A stretch of DNA of 64,000 nt from Kordia aestuariivivens (GCF_014397005.1 NZ_JACGWS010000006.1:1-64000); one strand, 5' to 3'. Shown: positions 16,125 through 25,247, counted from the stretch's first letter. Notes: generated from the sequence alone by a model not told the origin. Made by a program: numbers and translations.

Positions 16125-17768
16125 TTATTTTCTACTTTTTTTAAAGTATGTTAGGAGTTTTTCCGTAGAAGCATCATGTTTCGCAATTTCGTCATTCTTA
16201 ATATCTGTTAAAATTTTTGTTGCGAGTTGTTTTCCAAGCTCAACTCCCCATTGATCGTAACTAAAGATATTCCAAATAACACCTTGCACAAATATTTTAT
16301 GCTCGTATAATGCGATTAAAGCACCCAAACTTTCGGGCGTAAGCTTATCTATTAATATGGTATTTGTTGGTTTATTTCCTTCAAATATTTTATACGGAAG
16401 CAATTTTTGTAGTTGCGAAGCTTCCATTCCAGCAGCAGATAGTTCTGAAATAACCTCTTCTTTTGTCTTTCCGTTTAATAAAGCTTCTGTTTGTGCAAAG
16501 AAGTTTGCCATCAATTTTTCATGATGATCTTCGTTGTTATTTAATGAATGTACATATCCAATGAAATCTGCAGGGATTAATTTTGTTCCTTGATGGATTA
16601 ATTGAAAGAATGCATGTTGCGAATTGGTTCCAGGTTCTCCCCAAATTAGTGTTCCTGTTTCGTAGTTGACACAATTTCCTTTTCTATCTACACTTTTACC
16701 GTTACTTTCCATGATACCTTGTTGCAGATATGCCGAAAAACGATGTAAGTATTGTGTGTACGGAATGATGGCTTCACTTTCCGCACCATAGAAATTGTTA
16801 TACCATATACTTAACAGTGCTAAAACCACTGGAATGTTTTGATCGAACTCAGCGCTTTTGAAGTGTTCGTCCATATCATGCGCGCCAGCTAATAACTTAT
16901 CAAAATTCTCATAACCTGTTGCTAAACTGACGGATAATCCAACAGCGCTCCATAATGAGAAACGTCCGCCAACCCAATTCCACATTGGAAATACATTGTC
17001 AGCAGCAATTCCGAATTCCTTTATTTTCTCCAAATTGGTTGAAACCGCTACAAAATGCTGTGCAACAGCTTCTTCAGCTGCATGCGTTAAAAACCACTTG
17101 CGAAGTGTCATTGCATTCGTTAAAGTTTCTTGCGTGGTGAATGTTTTTGAAACAATGACAAATAATGTCGTTTCAGGATTCAATTTTTTGATTACTTCCT
17201 GTACATGATCGCCATCTACATTGGAAACAAAGTGTACGTTTAAGTGATTTTTGTAATGTTGTAACGCTTCCGTCACCATTGCTGGTCCTAAGTCCGAACC
17301 ACCAATTCCAATATTGACAACATCTGTAAATGCTTTTCCGGTATGTCCTTTTTTGGCTCCAGAAATAATCGCATCAGAGAATTGTTTTATTTTTTGCTTA
17401 ACAGTGTATATTTCTGGAATGATATTTTTACCATCTACATATACTTTTGCACTTTCATTTTCGCGCAAAGCTGTATGCAACACAGCTCTACCTTCGGTTT
17501 CATTGATGACATCACCATCAAAGTATTTTTGAATGTTTTCTTTTAAGTTAACTTCATCCGCCAACTCCAATAACAAATCCATCGTTTCTTGCGAAATTCT
17601 GTTTTTAGAATAGTCTACATAGAAATCTTTCCATTGAATGGTAAACCGATCTGCTCTTTCCGAATCTGTTTTAAACTGTTCTTTTATCGCAAACGATTTC
17701 GTTGCATGGAAATGCTCCTGAAGTTTTTTCCAAACTTCAGTTTCCGTAGGGTTTATGTTTGTTAACAT
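16125..17768 (-). CDS. pgi: Glucose-6-phosphate isomerase
   Basis: 547 residues, matching the long bacterial/eukaryotic PGI family. It interconverts glucose 6-phosphate and fructose 6-phosphate in glycolysis. The phosphate-binding signature [11 protein letters not shown] lies at about 152-162, and family motifs [22 protein letters not shown] (catalytic His) and DQWGVELGK (catalytic Lys at its end) are intact. It is the last gene of a tight operon, starting 5 bp after the M23 peptidase stop. The pairing with envelope genes is conserved in flavobacteria as far as I recall. Confidence 0.97.
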   Translation of the reverse strand: MLTNINPTETEVWKKLQEHFHATKSFAIKEQFKTDSERADRFTIQWKDFYVDYSKNRISQETMDLLLELADEVNLKENIQKYFDGDVINETEGRAVLHTALRENESAKVYVDGKNIIPEIYTVKQKIKQFSDAIISGAKKGHTGKAFTDVVNIGIGGSDLGPAMVTEALQHYKNHLNVHFVSNVDGDHVQEVIKKLNPETTLFVIVSKTFTTQETLTNAMTLRKWFLTHAAEEAVAQHFVAVSTNLEKIKEFGIAADNVFPMWNWVGGRFSLWSAVGLSVSLATGYENFDKLLAGAHDMDEHFKSAEFDQNIPVVLALLSIWYNNFYGAESEAIIPYTQYLHRFSAYLQQGIMESNGKSVDRKGNCVNYETGTLIWGEPGTNSQHAFFQLIHQGTKLIPADFIGYVHSLNNNEDHHEKLMANFFAQTEALLNGKTKEEVISELSAAGMEASQLQKLLPYKIFEGNKPTNTILIDKLTPESLGALIALYEHKIFVQGVIWNIFSYDQWGVELGKQLATKILTDIKNDEIAKHDASTEKLLTYFKKSRK

Positions 17769-17773
17769 GGTGT

Positions 17774-19066
17774 TTATTTTAGTGCAGTTACTGCTTGTTC
17801 TGTGAGTTCTTCCGCTGGCTCTGGAAGTTGAATATTAATACCGTCAAGTTGTATTTTTAACGGTTGAATGTGTTCTAAGAAAGGTACTTTTAGCTTTTCG
17901 TCAATTGGATCAGCATCGGGTAGTTTTTGTTTGAATGGATCTACTTGACTTCCATTTTTCCAGAAACGATAACATACGTGCGGACCTGACGTGTTTCCTG
18001 TCATTCCAACCCAACCGATTACATCTCCTTGTTTTACAAAATCGCCCACTTTTACTTTACGCTTTTTCATGTGTAAGTATTGCGTGGTGTACGTACTGTT
18101 GTGTTTTACTTTTACATAGTTTCCGTTTCCACCTCTACGAGCAGATTCGACCACAACTCCATTGGCTGTTGAGATAATTGGTGTTCCGCGTGGTGCTGCA
18201 AAGTCTGTTCCTTTGTGTGCTCGGACACGGTTTCCGTATAGTTTTATTCTTCTTTTTAGATTGTATCGCGATGAGATTCGCACGTTTTTGTAACTCACTG
18301 GTGCTTTTAGAAATGCACGGCGTAAGTTTTTAGCATTTTCATCGTAGTAATCCACAATTTGTTTTACACTATCTGTCTCAAATTCAAATGCATAAAACGG
18401 TTCTTTGTTATGTTTAAAGTATGCCGCGTGAATTTTGTCAATTCCCACGAAAGTGGTATCATTTATATATTTTTCGGTATAAACCAACTTAAATTCATCT
18501 CCTTTTTGCAGTCTAAAAAAGTCAATTGTCCATGCATAGATATCCGACATATCAAAAGCGAGTCGTTGACTTAGTCCAGCTTCGTCCAACGCTCCTGATA
18601 ATGAACTTGTAATAATCCCAGAAGCTTCTTTTTGTACAATTTTTACAGGTTTGCTTTCCGTGTATGCATTGATAGAGTCTTTGAATTTTATCACTACATA
18701 GTCAATACTATTTGGCTGATAGATGAAACATTCTGGTCGTTGAAGCGAATCGCCTTTTGTACATAATAAGGTATACGGTTTTCCGGCAGTGATTTTACTG
18801 ATATCAAATGTATCTTTTGTTTGTTCAACAATATTGAAAACGGTTCCGTATCCAATGTTATTCTTTTCAAGAATTTTTCCGAAGCTATCGCCATTTCTTA
18901 CGGTATCTTTTACAACTACATAATCGTTTAAGTGAAACCCAAATTCCATAGGATCTGGAGCTGGCACTTCTATTTGCTCAGTAACTTCTGGCTTTTCTTC
19001 GGTTTCTTTGCAGGCGTTGAAACCTATTAATAATACTATAAATAGTAAAATTTTCTCTATTCTCAT
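17774..19066 (-). CDS. M23-family peptidoglycan metallopeptidase lipoprotein, HxC variant
   Basis: 430 residues from the ATG at 19066, which overlaps the stop of the preceding gene as ATGA; a GTG 16 codons earlier is less likely. Lipoprotein signal ends GFNAC. The central region has LysM/SPOR-like spacing without a clear domain; the C-terminal LytM/M23 domain carries H284-x-x-x-D288 (HKGTD). The usual HxH motif reads H363-V-C365, so one expected zinc ligand is a cysteine. The following YRFWKNG is family-like. It likely cleaves peptidoglycan cross-links at the inner or outer membrane. Whether Cys supports catalysis or marks a non-enzymatic amidase-activator type cannot be decided here. Confidence 0.88.
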   Translation of the reverse strand: MRIEKILLFIVLLIGFNACKETEEKPEVTEQIEVPAPDPMEFGFHLNDYVVVKDTVRNGDSFGKILEKNNIGYGTVFNIVEQTKDTFDISKITAGKPYTLLCTKGDSLQRPECFIYQPNSIDYVVIKFKDSINAYTESKPVKIVQKEASGIITSSLSGALDEAGLSQRLAFDMSDIYAWTIDFFRLQKGDEFKLVYTEKYINDTTFVGIDKIHAAYFKHNKEPFYAFEFETDSVKQIVDYYDENAKNLRRAFLKAPVSYKNVRISSRYNLKRRIKLYGNRVRAHKGTDFAAPRGTPIISTANGVVVESARRGGNGNYVKVKHNSTYTTQYLHMKKRKVKVGDFVKQGDVIGWVGMTGNTSGPHVCYRFWKNGSQVDPFKQKLPDADPIDEKLKVPFLEHIQPLKIQLDGINIQLPEPAEELTEQAVTALK

Positions 19067-20028
19067 TGTTTCCTTTCTGTATTGAAGATATGATCTACCC
19101 ATTCTTTTCCCCATTCGTCTTTTTCATTTTCGCTCCAAATTTCAGGAAAAAATATCACTTTTTGAAAGCTTGGCGGTAAATATTCTCTCCAATTCGTTCC
19201 ACCAGTGGCTTCAATGGTCTTTTTTTCTCTTCGCAAATAGCGATATGCAGATCCCATGTGCATTAATGGCCAATTGACATTTGCATTGAGATCAAGGTGC
19301 TTTAGAGCTTCTATTAAGTCTTTATTTTGTTTTACTTCTTGTGGCAACGCTAAGTAACGGTGATATATTGTACTTGTTTTTACTGCTGCTGCAATCCGCA
19401 TAAAACGTGGCGTGTAGCGATATTCAAATTGCTTTAATGTGAGTGTTTTTTCGCCTGTTTTGTTATCGGTTGCCCCTTTTTTCCAATAGATATTTTCGTA
19501 TAAATCATCTAAGGAGTTTTTTGCTGAGAATTGATCGCGTATGGAATGATGCACTAAGTTTTCTAGTGGCGTGGAATAAAATTCGATCATTCTGTATTGT
19601 GCCGATTGAAATCCGCTTGCTGGCAATAACGACATTCTATAATTTAAGAATTGTTCTTTTTCCATACCATTGATCATGATTTCGAAAGAAGATATTAGTG
19701 CCTTGAGGTAATTGTTGATTCTGAGAATGCGTTGTGTAAAAAAATCTGCCGTTTGATGTTTGTCATCAATGATTTGTTTTTGCTCGTGAATGATGAGCTT
19801 AAAGTACAATTCTGTGATTTGATGATACATGATGAAGATTTCTTCATCAGGATAAAACGTGCGTGGTATTTGTAAGCTAAGTAAGGTATCTAAATGAATG
19901 TAATCCCAATAGGTAAGGTATCTTTGGTGTAATAAGCCGTCAAGATAAGAGCCTAAGTCTTGCCCAGAATTTGTGTATTTCTTGTCTAATTTTTCAATTC
20001 TTTCCGCAATTTCTGGTGGAATTTCCAT
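19063..20028 (-). CDS. Tryptophan 2,3-dioxygenase family protein (copy 1)
   Basis: 321 residues with the TDO family landmarks: YHQITELYFK with His69, SGFQSAQYR near residue 146, WPLMHMGSAYRYLR containing the likely haem-ligand His, and ATGGTNW near 282. TDO oxidises tryptophan to N-formylkynurenine. The gene sits in an operon with DUF3108, M23 and pgi genes rather than with kynurenine pathway genes, and overlaps the M23 start by 4 bases. A second family member lies at 25853 beside hpd and hmgA. The substrate of this copy is therefore less certain; an indole-related or other aromatic substrate is possible. Confidence 0.85.
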   Translation of the reverse strand: MEIPPEIAERIEKLDKKYTNSGQDLGSYLDGLLHQRYLTYWDYIHLDTLLSLQIPRTFYPDEEIFIMYHQITELYFKLIIHEQKQIIDDKHQTADFFTQRILRINNYLKALISSFEIMINGMEKEQFLNYRMSLLPASGFQSAQYRMIEFYSTPLENLVHHSIRDQFSAKNSLDDLYENIYWKKGATDNKTGEKTLTLKQFEYRYTPRFMRIAAAVKTSTIYHRYLALPQEVKQNKDLIEALKHLDLNANVNWPLMHMGSAYRYLRREKKTIEATGGTNWREYLPPSFQKVIFFPEIWSENEKDEWGKEWVDHIFNTERKQ

Positions 20029-20030
20029 AA

Positions 20031-20807
20031 TTAATCTACAAGTATTTTAAAGGGATGTTTGAGGCCTTTGAACGCATCTAAGTCAGCTTTTAGGGAACCA
20101 ACTGCTAAACTAGCTTTGATACGAATTGGAACTTTGTTTTCATCATTAGAAACCCATAATGTTAAGCTTTCATTTTCCTTGAAAACGCGTCCTTTTTGTA
20201 CATAAGGTCTGAATTTTAAACAAGGAACTTTTCCAAATTTGGTGTTCATTGTTTCTTCGCCTAAGTATTTTAGTTTGAATTTGAAGTTTTCTTTGTCAAA
20301 AAACATGTTCAACACAATTTCGTCACCTACTTTAATATCAGAAATATCGTAGTTGTTACGCAAGTAATAGAACGCCGAAACCATGTCTTGCACATCTTTT
20401 TCAATGTTGTATTCTGTTTTTGTATTGTGTTTTCGGTTATTGACTAAGGCTTTTTGTTTATTATAGTCAAAATCTATTTCAACATCTTTTGTGTGTCCAC
20501 CTTCGTCTATTTTACGAATAAACTTGTATGGCTTTCCAGTTTCTTTATCAAAATAGCTTTCGTAATTGTCGTTTACTTTAAAAAACCAACTGGCAAAACC
20601 AGTAGTTTTTCCCTTTCCAACAACATGATACACACTTTTTCCGTTGAGATATTCGTCTTTGATTTCTAAGGTAGCATAGCTTGCATTTATGAATCCGTAG
20701 TGAATTCTAAATTTAAACCATTCGCCTGTTTGGAATGCGCTGTCTTTTTTTTGTGCTTGTGATGCGATGCATGTAAGCAAGAATAGTATAGTAAGTGTAC
20801 GTTTCAT
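20031..20807 (-). CDS. DUF3108 domain-containing secreted protein
   Basis: 258 residues from the ATG at 20807 (13 extra codons upstream are open but precede the signal peptide MKRTLTILFLLTCIASQAQ). The mature protein matches the DUF3108 pattern: GEWFKFRIHYGFINASYATLEI near the start, FKVNDNYESYFDKETGKPYKF in the middle and TLWVSNDENKVPIRI near the end. Family members are small periplasmic or outer-membrane-associated beta proteins of unknown function. It is the first gene of the four-gene minus-strand operon, with 2 bases to the TDO start. Confidence 0.85.
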   Translation of the reverse strand: MKRTLTILFLLTCIASQAQKKDSAFQTGEWFKFRIHYGFINASYATLEIKDEYLNGKSVYHVVGKGKTTGFASWFFKVNDNYESYFDKETGKPYKFIRKIDEGGHTKDVEIDFDYNKQKALVNNRKHNTKTEYNIEKDVQDMVSAFYYLRNNYDISDIKVGDEIVLNMFFDKENFKFKLKYLGEETMNTKFGKVPCLKFRPYVQKGRVFKENESLTLWVSNDENKVPIRIKASLAVGSLKADLDAFKGLKHPFKILVD

Positions 20808-21094
20808 GTTTGATGTAAAGGTTTGTAAAAATAATAAAATTCGCATTACTTTCTGTTAATTTATGTTAGCATTACAATTACTATTCCAAAAAAAGATTAT
20901 TTTTTTTCATTCAAGCAACAATTAATCGCTTTTTTATGGATGTTTTTTTAGTCCGTACTTTATAAACTCTTTTTACCTACAGACTTGTATTACAGATTGT
21001 AACGATTAAAAATAATACGCGACACATATTGTATTTAATATTATATTGTATATTTCTGATGATTATACGAGCCGACTTCTTACAACCTACCATT

Positions 21095-22861
21095 ATGATG
21101 AAAAGCATGTATTATATACCAAAAAATATTTCAATTAAGTCGTTGCATTTATGCTTCTTGAGCGCCTTTGCTCTTTTTTCCATGAGTTTAAAAGGTCAGG
21201 AATTGAATACAATGAATGATTCTTTAGTTTCTAAAGAAATACAATTGTTTATTTCGTATTCTGATTCCATTCATGAAATTGAGGAACTGATTTATGATAC
21301 TTTTGACCAAAAAAAAGATACACTTCTGGGTTTAGCATATTGCAATTCTTTTCTGGAAAGAGGAAAAAAACAACAAAATTATGAGGTTCAATATTTTTCT
21401 AGCTATCAAATAGCGTATATAAATTATATGAAATCGGATCATAAACAAGCGGTTCGGTATGCACATATGTCTGTTAAGGTTGCAGAAAAAATGCAAGATA
21501 CCATCAGTAGTTTTAATAGTAATATTTTATTGGGAAGCTCTTGGTATGTGTTAGGAAATTATGATGAAGCACTACAATCGTATCTCGTTGCAAAAGAACT
21601 CGCTACTAAATTACAAGACTTGCAAAGCGAACTTATCTGCCTTGCCAATATAGCAAATACACGTGCAAAACTAGACCGGTATGAAGATGCGCTGAAAGGC
21701 TACAATTCCATTTTGAATATTCTTGATGAAAAAGATAAAGGTACTTTTGATCTGTACGTTTCAACATATTTGAGTTCACTTTTAGGAAAAGTATTGTGCC
21801 TTACTGGATTGGGTAATTTAGAAGCAGCCGAAAAAGCATGTGCTAAAGGCATCGCGCTAGCCGAAGAAAATGGTTTGAATAGATTTGTAGGTGATTTTAA
21901 TATTAATTTGGGCAGCGTGCATTATGAAAAAGAAGCCTATTATAAATCGCTTGGCTTTCTGAGAGAAGGAAAAAAAATATTGCGCAATCATGGAGGCTTA
22001 CAAAACAACTTATACATTACCGATTTTTTTATCGCCAGAAACTTATATAAACTAGAGGAACTTGAAGAAGCAGCTTCTTTACTCGATGGTATTTTTGAAA
22101 GTATTGGAGAAAAATTAATTACTGACAGAGTCGAAGAAATGTATGAGTTAGCTAAAAGAATTGCAGAAATCCAAAATAATAAAGAGAAGCAAATTTTTTA
22201 TTTAGATAAATTAAATAAGATCAATGCAATTAAGACTGAGCGAGAATCAAATGCGAAAGATTTATTGCATAAAGATGACCTAAAAGATATTGTAACCGAA
22301 AATGAAAAATTAGCCAATGAGAAAAGCAAAAGTATCGTTGACAAGAATATTATTTTGATTGGGGCTAGCATTCTATTTGTAGTGGTATTGCTTGTTTTTT
22401 TATCCTATCACAAAAGAACAAAATTGAAAGAACAAAAATTTCTAACTATTATTGAAAATATATCCAAGAATACAATAGCAAAAAAGCAATCTCAAAATCC
22501 TAAAATAAAAGATGAAAAAGCCAATAGTATCCTAGAAAAACTTCAAGAATTAGAAAATACTGATTTTTATCTTTCCAAAAATGCCACATTGCACACCACC
22601 GCAAAATTACTCAATACCAATACGACATATTTGTCAAAAGCTTTAAATGACGTCAAAAAACAATCATTCAATCAATACCTGAATAAGCTTAGAATTGACT
22701 ACGTTTTGGTAAAGCTTAAAGAGGATTCAGTATTTAGATCCTATACCATTCACGCCATTTCCGAAGAAATCGGATATAAAAGCGCCACTACTTTTATTAA
22801 AGAGTTTAAGAACAAAACAGGGCTAAATCCTTCGTATTACATCAAAAAGATTCAAAGCTAA
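21095..22861 (+). CDS. Membrane-spanning TPR / AraC-type transcriptional regulator (island 2)
   Basis: 588 residues from the first of two adjacent ATGs at 21095; the frame is open back to 21029, but the added residues lie before a proper signal-like segment (about residues 18-38). TPR repeats occupy about 60-360 (for example the YDEALQSY and YEDALKGY motifs). A transmembrane helix follows at about 419-440, and an AraC-type HTH at about 490-585 ends KTGLNPSYYIKK. Layout and HTH sequence match the regulator at 2531, so the two are paralogues. Downstream on the same strand are a T9SS protein, a DUF4214 lipoprotein and a Cys/Thr-rich precursor. Regulation of those genes is the natural inference. 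Confidence 0.85.
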   Translation: MMKSMYYIPKNISIKSLHLCFLSAFALFSMSLKGQELNTMNDSLVSKEIQLFISYSDSIHEIEELIYDTFDQKKDTLLGLAYCNSFLERGKKQQNYEVQYFSSYQIAYINYMKSDHKQAVRYAHMSVKVAEKMQDTISSFNSNILLGSSWYVLGNYDEALQSYLVAKELATKLQDLQSELICLANIANTRAKLDRYEDALKGYNSILNILDEKDKGTFDLYVSTYLSSLLGKVLCLTGLGNLEAAEKACAKGIALAEENGLNRFVGDFNINLGSVHYEKEAYYKSLGFLREGKKILRNHGGLQNNLYITDFFIARNLYKLEELEEAASLLDGIFESIGEKLITDRVEEMYELAKRIAEIQNNKEKQIFYLDKLNKINAIKTERESNAKDLLHKDDLKDIVTENEKLANEKSKSIVDKNIILIGASILFVVVLLVFLSYHKRTKLKEQKFLTIIENISKNTIAKKQSQNPKIKDEKANSILEKLQELENTDFYLSKNATLHTTAKLLNTNTTYLSKALNDVKKQSFNQYLNKLRIDYVLVKLKEDSVFRSYTIHAISEEIGYKSATTFIKEFKNKTGLNPSYYIKKIQS

Positions 22862-22960
22862 GCCTACATTTTGTTTAAATTTATAAATATGAACACGTAT
22901 CGTTTGTAGTGAAGTATCAAATATTCATACTTTATTAGGGTATAATTAAAACCCTTTGTT

Positions 22961-23782
22961 ATGAAATTAAAAATCTTTACACTTTCAACACTGTTTTTAT
23001 TTTTTTCGATAAAAACCACTGCGCAACTTACACACGCTCCTTCAACTAATATTGTAGATATCACTTTTTTAATTAGTGATCATCATGACGAGTTAACATT
23101 TGAATTGACTCATAAAAATGAATATTTGATATCATCAGAATTGGATCTTGTTTTTAGAATTAACCTTGATTATCAGTCCGTTCAAGAAATGGTAGGTTAT
23201 TTTGGATTGCAATATAAAATTTACAAGCTATCGCCCGATGGATTTAGACAACTTATAAGAGGTGTTACCGTACCTGTTGTTATTCCTCCTGTCCGAAAAA
23301 ACAGAACACGAGTTTCTTCAGAATCAGAGGAATACCCATTTAATATTTATGATGCAATCGTACTAGAACCAACAAATTACGACGTAAAAATGAATTTAGT
23401 GAAATTTCACACGAGAGCAGACTACTTAGCAAATAATGACAATTACACTATGTATCCTAGAATTAGTTTCCCACTAGTTCATGTTGCTGATCTTTTAACG
23501 AATCGAAATGCACCAGATTCATCATCATCATTAATAACGTATCCAAATCCTAGTATTAATGAAGTGATTATTGACTATGCAAATACAACTCAGAATTTAC
23601 CTGTTGAAGTTGTTATTTTTAATGATAAAGGAATCAAAGTTAGTGCGCATACTTTAATAGGTGTTTCCGGAAACAGTCGTACGTTATATCAATTGAATGT
23701 TTCTCACGTACCTAAAGGAATGTATTTCTACCAGATAAAACGTGGAGATAAGACAGAAGTTAAAACCATCATCAAAAAATAA
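22961..23782 (+). CDS. Short secreted protein with T9SS type A C-terminal sorting domain
   Basis: 273 residues: signal peptide 1-21 (FSIKTTAQ), an unrecognised mature region of about 170 residues, and a C-terminal T9SS sorting domain from about 195 (starts ITYPNPSINEVIIDY, ends MYFYQIKRGDKTEVKTIIKK). It is exported through the outer membrane and probably anchored to the surface or released. The functional part has no catalytic motif I recognise; the PVVIPPVRKNRTR stretch is proline/arginine-rich. It follows the TPR-AraC regulator by 99 bp and has its own terminator at 23805. Confidence 0.8.
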   Translation: MKLKIFTLSTLFLFFSIKTTAQLTHAPSTNIVDITFLISDHHDELTFELTHKNEYLISSELDLVFRINLDYQSVQEMVGYFGLQYKIYKLSPDGFRQLIRGVTVPVVIPPVRKNRTRVSSESEEYPFNIYDAIVLEPTNYDVKMNLVKFHTRADYLANNDNYTMYPRISFPLVHVADLLTNRNAPDSSSSLITYPNPSINEVIIDYANTTQNLPVEVVIFNDKGIKVSAHTLIGVSGNSRTLYQLNVSHVPKGMYFYQIKRGDKTEVKTIIKK

Positions 23783-23804
23783 GCTCTTTATTTACTTACT
23801 ACAC

Positions 23805-23838
23805 AAACCATCTGTTCACTTTAGCAGATGGTTTTTTT
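23805..23838 (+). terminator. Terminator of the T9SS protein gene
   Basis: CCATCTG (23808-23814) and CAGATGG (23825-23831) arms followed by T7, 23 bp after the stop. Confidence 0.85.
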
Positions 23839-23945
23839 ATTTCTTCATTTATAGATATCTACAAATTTATAAATCTGAAAATGCTTGTCTTGTTTTCAGA
23901 AATTAGGTCACATAACTTTGAATTGTCTTGATCGAGATAGGTCGC

Positions 23946-23973
23946 ATCCGAAAAACCTTAACAGAGTAGGAAT
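23946..23973 (+). promoter_or_regulatory. Shared upstream motif, copy a (before DUF4214 lipoprotein)
   Basis: ATCCGAAAAA, then CTTA, then AGAGTAGGAAT ending 23 bp before the ATG at 23997. The same order of blocks, two bases shorter, precedes the precursor gene at 24718. It suggests a common promoter or regulator site for these two genes. It does not match TAnnTTTG. Confidence 0.5.
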
Positions 23974-23996
23974 TCATTCAAAAATCAAAAATATTT

Positions 23997-24611
23997 ATGA
24001 AAAATTCAATTTTCAAATTTCGCAATCTTTCAGCAGTACTTGTAGTGCTTGTAGTATCTTTTTATGTCATTAGTTGTCAAACTGAAGAAATTACCGCTGA
24101 ATCAGAAGACTCAGTTACTTCAACTGAGCAAAAATTTTCAGGAGGTCCATTGAATCCAGATTTTAGACCGCCAAACATTCCTAATCCACCATCAATTGAT
24201 GCACATTGTGTGGTACGATTAGCGTATTTATCGTACTTAGAACGCTGTCCAGAAAATGCTTCTGTGGTAAATTATTGGATCAACATTCTCAATACTAGAG
24301 GTTTTGATGATTTAGCCAAAGGATTTATTACCTCACCAGAAGCGAACTCCAAATGGCACAGTCGGTATTTGTCTTTTTTAAATAGAAACAATGTTACAAG
24401 TCAGCAAATTAATAAGAAAATTTACATTGCTTACAGAGGTTTGCTACTCAGAGAACCTGATGTTTCAGGAGGAATTTATTGGACTAATATTTTATACACT
24501 AGAGGCCTTTTAAATGTAGCAAATGGTATTGGAAATTCTCCAGAGTTTAGAGCGCGATTGAGCAGAATTTCTACCGAATGTAACAATGCAGCAAATCAGT
24601 GTACATTTTAA
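23997..24611 (+). CDS. Lipoprotein with two DUF4214-like repeats
   Basis: 204 residues; lipoprotein signal with Cys27 (VISCQTEE). After a Pro/Asn-rich linker (PNIPNPPS) come two repeats of the DUF4214 pattern (YLSYLERCPENASVVNYWINIL at about 75-96 and YRGLLLREPDVSGGIYWTNIL at about 140-160), each followed by a GFxxLAKG/LLNVANG helix. DUF4214 units are usually found in large secreted or surface glycoproteins; a small lipoprotein with two is unusual. Four cysteines lie in the mature part. The shared upstream motif links it to the downstream precursor peptide, and it could be an immunity, binding or display partner (inference). Confidence 0.7.
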   Translation: MKNSIFKFRNLSAVLVVLVVSFYVISCQTEEITAESEDSVTSTEQKFSGGPLNPDFRPPNIPNPPSIDAHCVVRLAYLSYLERCPENASVVNYWINILNTRGFDDLAKGFITSPEANSKWHSRYLSFLNRNNVTSQQINKKIYIAYRGLLLREPDVSGGIYWTNILYTRGLLNVANGIGNSPEFRARLSRISTECNNAANQCTF

Positions 24612-24672
24612 TCAGCTTATTTTTTTTCATCATATCAATACATCAAATTACGAACAGTTTTTAAAAAGCGGA

Positions 24673-24698
24673 ATCCGAAAAGCTTATAGAGTAGGAAT
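24673..24698 (+). promoter_or_regulatory. Shared upstream motif, copy b (before Cys/Thr-rich precursor)
   Basis: ATCCGAAAA, CTTA, AGAGTAGGAAT, ending 19 bp before the ATG at 24718; counterpart of 23946-23973. The intervening sequences differ, so the match is not part of a long duplication. Confidence 0.5.
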
Positions 24699-24717
24699 AT
24701 CTTAATAGTTATCAATC

Positions 24718-24966
24718 ATGAAAAAACAAAAAATTCAAAAGTTGGGAATTAAAAAATCAACTATTTCTCAATTGACACAGAATCAACTAAATGGTGGAGG
24801 TACATTTACCTGCCATGGTGGTTCTTGCTGTCCTACAGAAGCTGCTACATGTGCAAATACGTGTGCAGCGACCTGTGCTAACACGTGCGCAAATACATGC
24901 GCTACTTGTGGAACAGGTACAGGAGGAGTCAGAACTCGTGATTTCTGTCCAACAATTCAAATATAA
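24718..24966 (+). CDS. RiPP-like precursor with tandem Thr-Cys-Ala core (island 2)
   Basis: 82 residues. The leader (KIQKLGIKKSTISQLTQNQ) ends in LNGGG at residues 25-29 and fits the Bacteroidota GG-leader precursor pattern. The core begins with CHGGSCC, then runs through several TCAN/TCAA tetrapeptides (about residues 41-60) to TCGTGTGG and a C-terminal RTRDFCPTIQI. The regular Thr-x-Cys alternation is what a thioether-bridged or multi-disulfide peptide would show. No modifying enzyme, protease or transporter is adjacent, so maturation would be in trans. A terminator follows at 24994. The repetitive codons are not identical, so protein-level selection is likely. Confidence 0.7.
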   Translation: MKKQKIQKLGIKKSTISQLTQNQLNGGGTFTCHGGSCCPTEAATCANTCAATCANTCANTCATCGTGTGGVRTRDFCPTIQI

Positions 24967-24993
24967 TACTAATCTATCGATTGAATGATTATA

Positions 24994-25027
24994 AGAAGAC
25001 TGTCAATGAATTTTGAGGGTCTTTTTT
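24994..25027 (+). terminator. Terminator of the Cys/Thr-rich precursor gene
   Basis: AAGAC...GGTCTT hairpin with one mismatch in the stem, followed by T6 (25022-25027). Confidence 0.65.
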
Positions 25028-25044
25028 ATCGTTCAAATTAGCGC

Positions 25045-25247
25045 AAAAAAAAACCCGATCTTACGACCGAGTTCCTTTTTTTATTAACCAACCAAAACTT
25101 TAAATTATGAGAATTTCTCTTCTTAAAGTCGCAAAAGGAAACCACTCGCTTTTGCACTGCAAACATATGGCAACATTTTTATTATGCAAGCATAGTATTT
25201 AACTTTAACACAATTTTTACACTCACAACTATACTTCATCGATGTTT
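25045..25247 (-). ncRNA. Putative structured small RNA, copy 1
   Basis: About 200 bp duplicated at a constant offset of 526 bp (copy 2 at 25571-25773). Read on the minus strand it shows three hairpins: GCAAAAG/CTTTTGC (25131-25137 with 25149-25155), ACTTTAA/TTAAAGT (25097-25103 with 25123-25129, inner GAGA/TCTC), and a terminator AACTCGGTC-GTAA-GATCGGGTT (25052-25073) followed by a U-run of nine. The terminator stem contains two G-U pairs on the minus strand that would be mismatches on the plus strand, which fixes the direction. A palindrome TATGCAAGCATA at 25183-25194, conserved in both copies, lies near the presumed 5' end. A 30-codon plus-strand frame exists but is a weaker explanation. 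Confidence 0.5.

Noticed and set aside
24838-24912. Repeat track in the precursor gene mistaken for a CRISPR-like or microsatellite array
   Set aside because: Units are 12 bp in frame, vary in codons and encode TCAN/TCAA; no spacers, so it is a protein repeat.
25107-25199. Short plus-strand leader-peptide-like frames in both small-RNA copies
   Set aside because: They are similar in both copies, but the stems and G-U pairs favour minus-strand transcription; the peptide similarity follows from the DNA duplication.
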